Source: Massilia frigida (lineage in GTDB: Bacteria; Pseudomonadota; Gammaproteobacteria; Burkholderiales; Burkholderiaceae_D). Taken from it: a stretch of 64,000 nucleotides of DNA. The stretch spans positions 1-64,000 of the forward strand of contig NZ_WHJG01000013.1 in assembly GCF_011682175.1 (NCBI RefSeq), written 5' to 3'. The translations under genes were made by a program, and so were the position numbers. The stretch's first letter is position 1; every line of letters begins with the position of its first letter. Below, piece after piece: positions 45,275 through 52,669 of this stretch. Under the pieces are notes generated by a model that searched no databases, had not been told where the DNA came from, and worked only from the letters and a program-made list of their open reading frames with translations.

Positions 45275-46885
45275 ATGACCTCAACACTTTCACGCCGCGG
45301 TTTTCTCACGCGCGGCGGCATCCTCGCCGGCGGCACGGCGCTCAATGGTTCGCTGCTGCTGTCGGCCTGCGGCAGCTCGGACTCCCCCGCCCCCGCCGTG
45401 ATCCCCAGCGACGCCGAACGGCCCAAGCTGCCCTCCGGGATCGGGTTCGGCGACGTGACGGGCGAGCGCGCCGTGATCTGGAGCCGCAGCGACCGCAATG
45501 CGCAAATGATCGTCGAATACGACACCAGCGAACGCTTCACCAACGCCAGCCGCATTGTCGGCCCGTATGCCACCGACGCCACCGATTTCACCTCGCGCGT
45601 CGACTTGTCCGGCCTGCCCGCTGGCCAGACCGTGTTCGTGCGCGTGAAGTACATCGACCCGGCCAACGGCCGCATCGAGAGCGAAGTGGTGGCGGGCCAG
45701 TTCCGCACCATGCCGCAGGCCGACGGCAAGCGCGCCATCCGCTTTCACTGGAGCGGCGACCAGGCCGGCCAGGGCTGGGGCATCAACACCGATTTCGGCG
45801 GCGTGCGCATGTACGAATCGATGCGCAAGCGCGATCCGGATTTCTTCATCCACAATGGCGACACCGTCTACGCGGACGGCCCGATCGCGGCCGAAGCGAA
45901 GGCTGAAAATGGCCAGATCTGGAAAAGCCTGGTCACCGAGGAAGTGAGCAAGGTCGCCGAAACGCTCAAGGAATTCCGCGGGCGTCATGCCTACAACACG
46001 CTGGACCTGAACTTTCGCAAATTCGCCGCGCAGGTGCCGCAGATCTGGCAATGGGACGACCACGAGGTCACCAACAACTACAGCGGCGCCAAGGACCTCT
46101 CGGCCGATGCGCGCTACAAGGAAAAGAACGTCGCCACCCTGGCCGAACGGGGCCGCCGCGCCTTCCTGGAATACGCGCCGATGCGCTATTACAAACAGGC
46201 CGAACCCCAGCGCATCTACCGCAGCATCGGCTACGGCCCCCTGCTCGACGTGTTCGTGATCGACATGCGCAGCTACCGTGGTCCCAACAGCACCAACCTG
46301 CAAAGCGAGGAAAACGCCAGTTCGGCCATCCTCGGTTCGGTCCAGGTGGACTGGCTGATCGCCGAACTGAAGGCCTCCAAGGCGACCTGGAAGGTCATCT
46401 CGTCGGACATGCCGATCGGGCTGGAGGTGGCCGACGGCAAGGATGCCAAGGGCGTGGCGATGTGGGAAGCGGTGGCCAACGGCGTGAGCGGCCCGGCCTC
46501 GGGGCGCGAGCTGGAAATGGCGCGTCTGCTCAAGGGCATCAAGACGGTGCCGAACGTGGTCTGGATCACCACCGACGTGCATTACTGCGCGGCCCACTAC
46601 TACGACCCGGCCAAGGCGCATTTCACCGACTTCGCACCGTTCTGGGAGTTCGTGGCAGGCCCGATGAATGCCGGCTCCTTCGGCCCGGGCAAACTCGATA
46701 TGACCTTCGGCCCGACCGAAGTGTTTTCCAAGTCGCCGCCGGTGCAGAATTCGTCGCCGTTTGCCGGCTACCAGTTCTTCGGCGAAGTCAATATCGACCC
46801 GCAATCGAAAGCGATGAAGGTCGAACTGCTGGACCTGAATGGGGTAACGCAGTTCAGCAAAACCCTGCCCGCAGCCGGAATTTAA
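45275..46885 (+). CDS. phoD: PhoD-like alkaline phosphatase/phosphodiesterase
   Basis: 536 residues, GGAG 6 nt before the ATG. A Tat signal (S-R-R-G-F-L-T-R) is followed by a lipobox-like LLLSAC-G, so the protein may be a Tat-exported lipoprotein. The N-terminal domain covers about residues 50-160. The metal site shows FFIHNGDTVYADGP, IWQWDDHEVTNNY and WITTDVHYCAAHYY. PhoD enzymes cleave phosphate mono- and diesters with Fe/Ca cofactors. The last four bases overlap the 3' end of the convergent exporter gene. Confidence 0.9.
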   Translation: MTSTLSRRGFLTRGGILAGGTALNGSLLLSACGSSDSPAPAVIPSDAERPKLPSGIGFGDVTGERAVIWSRSDRNAQMIVEYDTSERFTNASRIVGPYATDATDFTSRVDLSGLPAGQTVFVRVKYIDPANGRIESEVVAGQFRTMPQADGKRAIRFHWSGDQAGQGWGINTDFGGVRMYESMRKRDPDFFIHNGDTVYADGPIAAEAKAENGQIWKSLVTEEVSKVAETLKEFRGRHAYNTLDLNFRKFAAQVPQIWQWDDHEVTNNYSGAKDLSADARYKEKNVATLAERGRRAFLEYAPMRYYKQAEPQRIYRSIGYGPLLDVFVIDMRSYRGPNSTNLQSEENASSAILGSVQVDWLIAELKASKATWKVISSDMPIGLEVADGKDAKGVAMWEAVANGVSGPASGRELEMARLLKGIKTVPNVVWITTDVHYCAAHYYDPAKAHFTDFAPFWEFVAGPMNAGSFGPGKLDMTFGPTEVFSKSPPVQNSSPFAGYQFFGEVNIDPQSKAMKVELLDLNGVTQFSKTLPAAGI

Positions 46886-48639
46886 GCCGCCACCGGCTGC
46901 GCGCGCGCGAGCTGGTGACGCATCAGGTGGAAATACAAACCATCCTGCTGCGCCACCAGTTGCGCGTGCGTGCCCTGCTGCGCGAGGCGGCCCTGGTCGA
47001 GCACCAGGATGCGGTCGGCCTTGACGATGGTGGAAAAGCGGTGCGCGATGATGATCGTGGTGCGCCCTTGCATCAAGGTGTCGAGGGCGTGCTGGACCTG
47101 CAGTTCGCTGGCCGAGTCGAGGGCGCTGGTCGCTTCGTCGAGAATCAGGATGCGCGGATCGCGCAGCAGGGCGCGCGCAATCGCGATGCGCTGTTTCTGG
47201 CCGCCCGACAGTTGCGTGCCGTGCTCGCCGACCAACGTGTCGTAGCCGTCCGGGAAGCAACAAATGAAATCGTGGGCATAGGCCAAAGCCGCCGCTGCCT
47301 TCACCTCGTCCAGCGTCACTTCCCGTTCGGCGACTGCGAACGCGATGTTCTCGAAGATACTGCCCGAAAAAAGCGATGGCTCCTGCTCGACGATCGCCAG
47401 CTTGCTGCGGATGCCGGCCAGCGGCATGGCGCCCGCGTCGACGCCATCGAAGGAGATGCTGCCGCTGTCGGGCTGGTAAAAGCCCAGGATCAGGCTCGCG
47501 ATGGTCGACTTGCCGGCGCCGGACGCGCCGACCAATGCAATGGTCTCGCCGGCGGCGATGGCAAAATCGATGCCTTTGAGCGCTTGCGCGTCGGGCCGCT
47601 CGGGATACGAGAACACCACATCGTTGAAGGCCAGGTTGCCCTGCAAGCGCACCTCGCCGCCGGCCGCCGCTGGCGGCGCGCATTCGGCGTTGATCACCTC
47701 GAAAATCCATTCTGTGGCGCCGATGGTGCGCATCCACGCGTTCCAGAATTCGCCGATGGCGCCGGCCGCTTCGGTCACCATGCTGGCGTACAGGATGAAG
47801 GCGGTCAGGTCGCCCACCGACAGCGCGCCCTGGCCGATCAGGCGCGCGCCGAACCACAGGGTACCCAGCAGCGCCAGGTACACCAGGAAGGACGAACCGC
47901 CGCGAAACAGCGCGAACAGCGCGCTGCTCGACACCGACAGCGACAGCGCGTGTTCGGTCGCACCGGCATACCGGGTGCGCGCGGTGCGCTGCTGGCTGAA
48001 GGCGTGCACCAGGCGGATATTGGAAAAATGTTCGTGCGCGACCTTGGCGCAATCGGCCTGCCCGTCCTGCATCAGGCGCGCCTGCTTGCGGTACACCTTG
48101 CCGGTCACTTTGCCGAGGTACAGGGTCGCGGGCAAAAAGAACACCAGCATCAGGCACAGGACCGGCGAAATTGTCAGCAGCATCGCCACGCCGCCGATGA
48201 ACACGCACAGGCAGCGCAGCGATACCGCCATGCCCATGGTCAGGGTGTCGTGCAGGATTTCGACATCGGCCGTGAGGCGGTTATTCAGTTCGCCGACATG
48301 GTGCTTGTCGTAGAAGCGGATCGGCTGGTCGATCAGCGCCGCGTACAACTGGCGCCGGATGCGCGTGACGATCATGTAGCCGGTCGACTCGAAAATGTAA
48401 TAGCGCGCGGTGGCCGCCACGGCCTGCACCGCGAGCACGGCCAGCATGATCAGCGCCAGTGAGCTGAACCAGGCCATGTCCTTCTGCAAATTGATGTTAT
48501 CGATGAAGTACGACAGCGCCTTGGGATAAGCCAGCTGGATCAGCACCGTGACGGCCATGCATGCCAGCCCGGCGCACAGGCGCGCGGCAAAGGGGCGCAG
48601 CAGGCGCAGGCGGTCGAGATGGGGCGATGGCTGGCTCAC
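46882..48639 (-). CDS. ABC exporter (transmembrane + ATPase half-transporter), putative RiPP exporter
   Basis: 585 residues from a GTG at 48639 whose last bases form the upstream stop (GTGA overlap). An N-terminal six-helix ABC exporter domain is followed by the ATPase: Walker A GASGAGKST at about 371-379, signature LSGGQKQR, Walker B ILILDEATSALD and the switch His in IIAHRFS. It functions as a homodimer, like MsbA or bacteriocin exporters. There is no N-terminal C39 peptidase domain, so if it exports a peptide, the leader must be cut by another protease, for example the one encoded at 49720. Last gene of the cluster. Confidence 0.9.
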   Translation of the reverse strand: MSQPSPHLDRLRLLRPFAARLCAGLACMAVTVLIQLAYPKALSYFIDNINLQKDMAWFSSLALIMLAVLAVQAVAATARYYIFESTGYMIVTRIRRQLYAALIDQPIRFYDKHHVGELNNRLTADVEILHDTLTMGMAVSLRCLCVFIGGVAMLLTISPVLCLMLVFFLPATLYLGKVTGKVYRKQARLMQDGQADCAKVAHEHFSNIRLVHAFSQQRTARTRYAGATEHALSLSVSSSALFALFRGGSSFLVYLALLGTLWFGARLIGQGALSVGDLTAFILYASMVTEAAGAIGEFWNAWMRTIGATEWIFEVINAECAPPAAAGGEVRLQGNLAFNDVVFSYPERPDAQALKGIDFAIAAGETIALVGASGAGKSTIASLILGFYQPDSGSISFDGVDAGAMPLAGIRSKLAIVEQEPSLFSGSIFENIAFAVAEREVTLDEVKAAAALAYAHDFICCFPDGYDTLVGEHGTQLSGGQKQRIAIARALLRDPRILILDEATSALDSASELQVQHALDTLMQGRTTIIIAHRFSTIVKADRILVLDQGRLAQQGTHAQLVAQQDGLYFHLMRHQLARAQPVAA

Positions 48640-49205
48640 GCGCTGGCCTCGCTGGCGATCCGCACCTCGTCCATCTGTTCGCAAAAACTGCGCCAGTCGT
48701 CATCGCCGATCATGCCGCGCGCGTCGAGCGTGCCGGCGGCGCTGACGAACAGGTACGATGGCGAGGACATCACGGGATTGAGCATCTCGTAGTCGGCGCC
48801 GGCCACGCGCAGGGTGCTGCCAGCCAGCGAAGTCGCCCGCAGGAAGCGGCGCAGGCGCCATGCGGGTTCGATGCTGACCAGCCAGAGCGCCAGGCCGGCG
48901 TCGCGCGCCAGCGGCGCCAGGCGCTCGATCTCCGCCAGCTTCTGGCGGCATTTGGGGCAGGCGCTGGAGAGGAACAGCAACACCATGGGCTGACCGGCGT
49001 CGCCCGCCGCGAGTGGCGCGCCGCCGGCCAGCAGCTTGCCGGAAAAGGCGGGAACAGCTTCGCCCACCGGCAGCAGCGACGCCGCCTTGGCGGCCGCGCT
49101 CAGGCTATTGACGACTTTCGACAGATGCAGCGACAGCTTCAGGTTCAGGGCCACGCTCAGTGCCAGCAGCAGCAGGATGAGGGCCAGGACGTCGCTATCC
49201 ATCAT
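48636..49205 (-). CDS. MauD/TlpA-like thioredoxin-fold protein
   Basis: 189 residues from the ATG at 49205 (ATGA overlap); a second ATG at 49202 is equally possible. One N-terminal membrane helix (DVLALILLLLALSVALNL) is followed by a thioredoxin fold with Cys83-Pro-Lys-Cys86 in LLFLSSACPKCRQKLAEI and a cis-Pro-like SSPSYLFVS. This resembles MauD of methylamine dehydrogenase assembly, a periplasmic thiol oxidoreductase or isomerase. No mau structural genes are present, so the target is probably the cysteine-containing peptide encoded at 51685. Confidence 0.85.
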   Translation of the reverse strand: MMDSDVLALILLLLALSVALNLKLSLHLSKVVNSLSAAAKAASLLPVGEAVPAFSGKLLAGGAPLAAGDAGQPMVLLFLSSACPKCRQKLAEIERLAPLARDAGLALWLVSIEPAWRLRRFLRATSLAGSTLRVAGADYEMLNPVMSSPSYLFVSAAGTLDARGMIGDDDWRSFCEQMDEVRIASEASA

Positions 49206-49723
49206 GCGCTCCGCTTCAGGGCGCGGGCCAGATCGTGGAAGCCGATAGCGCCGATCGTGGCGGTCAGCGCCAGCGCGGCGGCCAGCACGCTCTCTTTCTT
49301 GCCGAAGGCGGCGCCGCCGGAAAAAGCGAGGCAGACGCCAATGCTGGCGATGATCAAGCCATTGCGCAGCAAATCGAAGCCGGACACCGGCCGTTCGCTC
49401 TCGCCGAAGCAGCTGCATTTGACGCTGCCTTCCACCACGTAGCGATAGCCGACCAGCGCCGTTACCAGCACGAACAGCACCAGGGCGCCAGCCATGCCGG
49501 CGCGGCCGGTGCCGCCGCCGGCCAGGATCAGGGCGGCCAGCAGCGCTTCGGCCGCGACCACCGCGGGCGCCAGCATCGTGGCCGCCGGCCGGGGCAGGCC
49601 GAAGGAGTCGACCAGGTTATCGGCGAACGCGGCCAGCGTGCGCAATTTGCCGAGGGCGGCGCACGCGAGCAAAAAAGCGGTGAAGAAGCGGATGATCTCC
49701 GCGAGGTAGGGCGCGCTGCTCAT
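49202..49723 (-). CDS. MauE/DoxX-like redox-associated membrane protein
   Basis: 173 residues, four hydrophobic helices (around residues 9-25, 50-70, 77-92 and 145-165). The conserved Cys103-Ser-Cys105-Phe-Gly motif (KCSCFGE) lies in the loop after helix 3, as in MauE. MauE works with MauD to make disulfides in methylamine dehydrogenase. It is joined to the MauD-like gene and to the protease gene by 4-nt overlaps. It probably passes electrons between quinones or the cytoplasm and the thioredoxin-fold partner; that step is an inference. Confidence 0.85.
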   Translation of the reverse strand: MSSAPYLAEIIRFFTAFLLACAALGKLRTLAAFADNLVDSFGLPRPAATMLAPAVVAAEALLAALILAGGGTGRAGMAGALVLFVLVTALVGYRYVVEGSVKCSCFGESERPVSGFDLLRNGLIIASIGVCLAFSGGAAFGKKESVLAAALALTATIGAIGFHDLARALKRSA

Positions 49724-50610
49724 GGCGAGACGGGGAGCTGGCTCCAGCGCGGCAAAAAGCCGCCGCTGCGGCGCTTGCGCAGCATGGCGCCGTCGCGCGT
49801 GGCCAGCAAGGCATCGTTCCACGGTGCATCGGTCGATTCGCGCAGGCCGCCGCCGACGATCGTTTGCAGGACGCGCGAAATGGCCCACGCGCACTCCTCG
49901 ACATCGGGTTCGCGCCGGATGGCGAGGCCGAGTCTTGCCAGCTCTTCGCTGGTGAGCGCGTAGTTGTGCGAGTAGTAGCCGAACATCAGTTCCTTGACAA
50001 CGTCCTGGCGGAACGTCTCGGTTTTGCCAGGCAGCTGGAAGCGAAGCAGCTCTTCGCCGATCTGCATCACTTCCTGGGTGGAGCGGTAGAACGCGGTCAG
50101 GGTCGGCGGGAACACACTGTTACACAGAAGGCCCAGCGATTGCAGGCGCGCCTCGTCGGAGCTGACCCCGAACCATTCCTCGCTCATGGCGCCGAACATC
50201 TTGATGTCCTGGCACGAGAACGAGGAGGCGGGGCTGTCCTCATCGCTGCCGCCATGCAGGTGGGGATCGATCGGCGAGAACATGGCCAGGTCGCCGGCGA
50301 TGATTTCGTCGGCAGCCAGTGCCAGGATGGTGCCCGATGACTCGCAGTGATACGGCACGATGAAGCCCAGGTGGTCGGTGAACTGGCGCAGCAGCAGCGC
50401 GATGCGGCGCGCCGCGTTGACGATGCCGCCACGGCATTGCAGCACCACGTCCAGGCGCGGCACGCGGCCGATGCCGCGGCACTGGTCATACAAGGCGGGC
50501 AGGATCTCCATATCGATATCGGATGCGCAGAACACCAGGACGCGGCTTTTTCGCAGCGCTTCGATCCCCTTGATCTGGACCTGCATGGCAAAACGGTCTG
50601 GCTGGATCAT
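49720..50610 (-). CDS. SDH-type ClpP-fold serine protease, candidate leader peptidase
   Basis: 296 residues from the ATG at 50610, which forms an ATGA overlap with the ligase stop; a GTG two codons earlier is possible. It matches the serine dehydrogenase proteinase/SppA-like branch of the ClpP superfamily: VVLQCRGGIVNAARRIALLL, then CESSGTILALAADEIIAG with the candidate nucleophile at Ser91/Ser92, and MFSPIDPHL. No signal peptide; cytoplasmic. Its place between an ATP-grasp peptide ligase and a redox/export set suggests it trims the precursor. Weak point: many SDH proteins in other contexts have no known substrate. Confidence 0.82.
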   Translation of the reverse strand: MIQPDRFAMQVQIKGIEALRKSRVLVFCASDIDMEILPALYDQCRGIGRVPRLDVVLQCRGGIVNAARRIALLLRQFTDHLGFIVPYHCESSGTILALAADEIIAGDLAMFSPIDPHLHGGSDEDSPASSFSCQDIKMFGAMSEEWFGVSSDEARLQSLGLLCNSVFPPTLTAFYRSTQEVMQIGEELLRFQLPGKTETFRQDVVKELMFGYYSHNYALTSEELARLGLAIRREPDVEECAWAISRVLQTIVGGGLRESTDAPWNDALLATRDGAMLRKRRSGGFLPRWSQLPVSP

Positions 50611-51605
50611 GCGCACCCCTCAATGAGTCGGTCGGCCAGTGCGTCGAGCAGCGCGAATTCGGGAATCAACTGCTCGATATAGAGGAACTGGCCGACCGGA
50701 TTATTTTCGAGAAAAACGAGGTCCTGGCCCGGCGTGACGATCAGGTCCAGCGCGCTGTAAGGCAGGTTATAGCTGCGCACGAATGCCAGGCAGCGCTCGC
50801 GCACCGCGTCCGGCAAGACGGTCGCCTCGTAGCCGATAGCGGCCGACATGTCGCGCGAATCGATGGCGGTGCGCTGGTCGTCCTGCGAATGGATTTTGGC
50901 GGCGAACACGCGCTCGCCGATGATGGTCACGCGCAGTTCGTATTGTTTGGGGATGTACTGCTGAAAATGGCAAGCCAGTTCGCCGACCGATTCCAGCTGT
51001 TCGAGCATGGCCTGGTCGACCAGGGTGGTGCCGACGCCGGCGTTCACGCGGTCGGCGTCGGCCAGGCCGTCGCCACCGAGGTTGGGGCTGGACAATGCCT
51101 TGAAAATCATGGGACCGTCAAAACTGGCGCGGAAGGCTTTCACCTCGGCCGGCGAATTGGTCGTGAGCGAGGCGGGAATGAGGAAACCCATGCGCGCGGC
51201 GCGCTGCAATTGCTCGCCCTTCCACATGGCGCCACGCAGGGCCAGCGGATGGCTCATCCAGAAACAATCGAGGGTGTAGAGCATGCCGAACAGGGATTGT
51301 TCGGTTTCGGCCCTGGCGTAGATGCGTTCCTGGATGCCGAGGTCGGGGCTGAGAAAAGAGAAGTCGGCCGGCTTGCGGCTCCAGACCGCGCCCACCTCGT
51401 CCAGGTCCAGCGTCACGCCCGTGGGCAGGTGGCGGATCCACTGGCGCAGCACGCCCCCGGCAAACCACTGGGACGTTTGATAGTCGCGCGGGAAGGCGTC
51501 CAGATCGAGACGGAAGGCCGCGCATCCCTTGGCCTGCAGGATGGGAATGAGCAGGTCGACGTGCAGGTCGGCGCTGTTACTGACAATCAAAACCTTGTTT
51601 GCCAT
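50607..51605 (-). CDS. MvdD/MvdC-family ATP-grasp peptide ligase
   Basis: 332 residues from the ATG at 51605. The N-terminal pre-ATP-grasp region (VLIVSNSADLHVDLLIPIL, VWSRKPADF) and the ATP-grasp core match RiPP maturases of the microviridin ligase type: WKGEQLQRAARMGFLIPASL, TNSPAEVKAF, the lysine segment GPMIFKALSS, YELRVTIIGERVFAAKIHSQ, and the Mg-binding FLENNPVGQF. Such enzymes phosphorylate Asp or Glu side chains of a precursor and close ester or amide links to Ser, Thr or Lys. The gene is 79 nt after a 58-codon precursor-like gene and has only a weak Shine-Dalgarno. Confidence 0.88.
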   Translation of the reverse strand: MANKVLIVSNSADLHVDLLIPILQAKGCAAFRLDLDAFPRDYQTSQWFAGGVLRQWIRHLPTGVTLDLDEVGAVWSRKPADFSFLSPDLGIQERIYARAETEQSLFGMLYTLDCFWMSHPLALRGAMWKGEQLQRAARMGFLIPASLTTNSPAEVKAFRASFDGPMIFKALSSPNLGGDGLADADRVNAGVGTTLVDQAMLEQLESVGELACHFQQYIPKQYELRVTIIGERVFAAKIHSQDDQRTAIDSRDMSAAIGYEATVLPDAVRERCLAFVRSYNLPYSALDLIVTPGQDLVFLENNPVGQFLYIEQLIPEFALLDALADRLIEGCA

Positions 51606-51639
51606 ATGCCAATGAAAAGAGGGATGCGGGGTGCGGACG

Positions 51640-51670
51640 AAAAAAAGCCCTGCGATGAGCAAGGCTTTTT
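51640..51670 (-). terminator. Terminator-like attenuator between precursor and ligase genes
   Basis: On the minus strand, AAAAAGCCTTGC pairs with GCAGGGCTTTTT (51659-51670 with 51642-51653) over 12 positions including one G-T pair, with a 5-nt loop, followed by a run of seven T. This is a good intrinsic terminator inside the operon, 14 nt after the precursor stop. Partial read-through would give much precursor and little enzyme, a common arrangement in RiPP clusters. Confidence 0.85.
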
Positions 51671-51684
51671 ATCCAGCGAATCGG

Positions 51685-51861
51685 TCAGCAATAGATACCG
51701 TTGTCGCGACCTGGGCGGCGGTCGCCGCGCGCATCAGGACCGGAGCAACCGGCGGTGGACACGCCTTCGCGCGCTTGCCACTGTGGTGCGGGTTTCGCTT
51801 CCTTGGCTTTTTTCTCGGCCAGCTTGAACGCGAACGTTTTCATTCCATTTTGATTTTTCAT
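51685..51861 (-). CDS. Putative RiPP precursor peptide, 58 residues
   Basis: A small gene on the minus strand, ATG at 51861, TGA at 51685-51687. AGAAGGA lies 7 nt before the ATG, and a good promoter lies upstream. The N-terminal half is a basic, helix-prone leader: MKTFAFKLAEKKAKEAKP from residue 7, whose TFAFKLAE loosely recalls the F-rich helix recognised by graspetide ligases. The C-terminal half is a different, Gly-rich region with Ser35, Thr36 and Ser40, Asp43, Asp47 and Asp53, and two cysteines, Cys39 and the very last residue Cys58. Hydroxyl/carboxyl pairs suit ATP-grasp ester formation; the cysteines suit a disulfide made by the MauE/MauD-like pair. The product is not known to me. Confidence 0.78.
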   Translation of the reverse strand: MKNQNGMKTFAFKLAEKKAKEAKPAPQWQAREGVSTAGCSGPDARGDRRPGRDNGIYC

Positions 51862-51925
51862 TTTCGTATCCTTCTAAAAATAGCGAAATTCAATCGAACG
51901 GTATACCACCTTGGGTGGCAGAGAA

Positions 51926-51954
51926 ATGCTAGTCGCATGCCAACCTAGCGTCAA
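51926..51954 (-). promoter_or_regulatory. Sigma-70 promoter of the peptide operon
   Basis: On the minus strand, -35 TTGACG (51949-51954) and -10 TAGCAT (51926-51931) are separated by exactly 17 bp. The predicted 5' leader is about 55-60 nt and contains a small CCACC-caa-GGTGG hairpin at 51906-51918. Upstream of the -35, ATGCAATTTGCAT at 51977-51989 is a perfect inverted repeat that could bind a regulator. Confidence 0.72.
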
Positions 51955-52014
51955 GATAAAAATTATTGTTTGTGCAATGCAATTTGCATAAGTGAATGGA
52001 GCTCGTGTATCGCT

Positions 52015-52037
52015 CTTGCACGGGCGGAACGTGCAAG
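52015..52037 (-). terminator. Hairpin after the deoxyinosine glycosylase gene
   Basis: CTTGCAC at 52015-52021 pairs with GTGCAAG at 52031-52037 across a 9-nt loop. It begins 15 nt after the glycosylase stop on the minus strand. There is no T-run, so it is a modest terminator candidate that separates this gene from the peptide operon downstream. Confidence 0.5.
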
Positions 52038-52052
52038 CCCGGTCGCGCTGGT

Positions 52053-52589
52053 CTATTTCAATAGATCATCACGCAACGTCTTCCACACTATCAATTTTTC
52101 CATATACGGTGCCGTATACGCCGGGCTGCTCGACGGCAAGGACACGATACGGTAGCGCCGCGCGTGTTCGCCCAGCGCTTTCATGCCCAGCCGCGCCGCC
52201 GTACCGCCATTGAACGCAATCGTCCGGAGCTGCGGCAAGCTGTCCACCAATCCCACCAGATCGTTACCGACCTGGCCGCGAATCTGGCTGTCCAGACTGC
52301 CTTCGCGCGTGGCCTGCGCCACCACATCCCACAGGCCGATCCCCTGCGCCAGCAGCGCTTGCAGGCGCGCATCGTAGTCCAGCGCCACCAGGTCGACCCC
52401 GGTGGCTTCCGACATCAGCATCCAGAACCGGTTCTGGCGGTTGCCATAATATTGCTGCTGCGCCAGCGAGCGTTCGCCCGGCAGGCTGCCGAGCACCAGG
52501 ATGCGGGTGTGCGCGTCGACCACCGGCGCGAAACAGCGCTTGAGCGGTGCCGCGTCCGGGTCGGCCGTGGAAGACAGGAAATCGTTCAT
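52053..52589 (-). CDS. DNA-deoxyinosine glycosylase (uracil-DNA glycosylase superfamily)
   Basis: 178 residues from the ATG at 52589. Conserved features: ILVLGSLPGERSLAQQQYYGNRQNRFW near residue 32, which forms the active-site loop with the YYGN-x-x-N-x-F-W pattern of the hypoxanthine-DNA glycosylase family, GIGLWDVV, FNGGTAA, and LPSSSPAYT near the end. It removes deaminated bases from DNA. Monocistronic, divergent from the Mpo1-like gene. Confidence 0.87.
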   Translation of the reverse strand: MNDFLSSTADPDAAPLKRCFAPVVDAHTRILVLGSLPGERSLAQQQYYGNRQNRFWMLMSEATGVDLVALDYDARLQALLAQGIGLWDVVAQATREGSLDSQIRGQVGNDLVGLVDSLPQLRTIAFNGGTAARLGMKALGEHARRYRIVSLPSSSPAYTAPYMEKLIVWKTLRDDLLK

Positions 52590-52669
52590 GGCAGCGATTC
52601 TAGCAGGGCGCCAGACGGGTGTAGAATCGTCCGGCAAGCCAACCACAACAACAAAATCCGGAGACTCCC

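Noticed and set aside
45290-48208. 972-codon minus-strand frame across phoD and the exporter gene
   Set aside because: It runs through two well-supported genes in another frame and shows no domain-like sequence.
46051-48462. 803-codon plus-strand frame opposite the ABC exporter gene
   Set aside because: The exporter has complete Walker and signature motifs on the minus strand; this frame is its shadow.
48636-49723. Methylamine utilisation (mau) operon
   Set aside because: Only MauE- and MauD-like helper genes are present. There are no methylamine dehydrogenase subunits, MauG or amicyanin.
51841-51843. Later start (Met7) for the precursor peptide
   Set aside because: The ATG at 51861 has a well-spaced AGAAGGA, whereas Met7 has none. 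Met7 remains possible but less likely.
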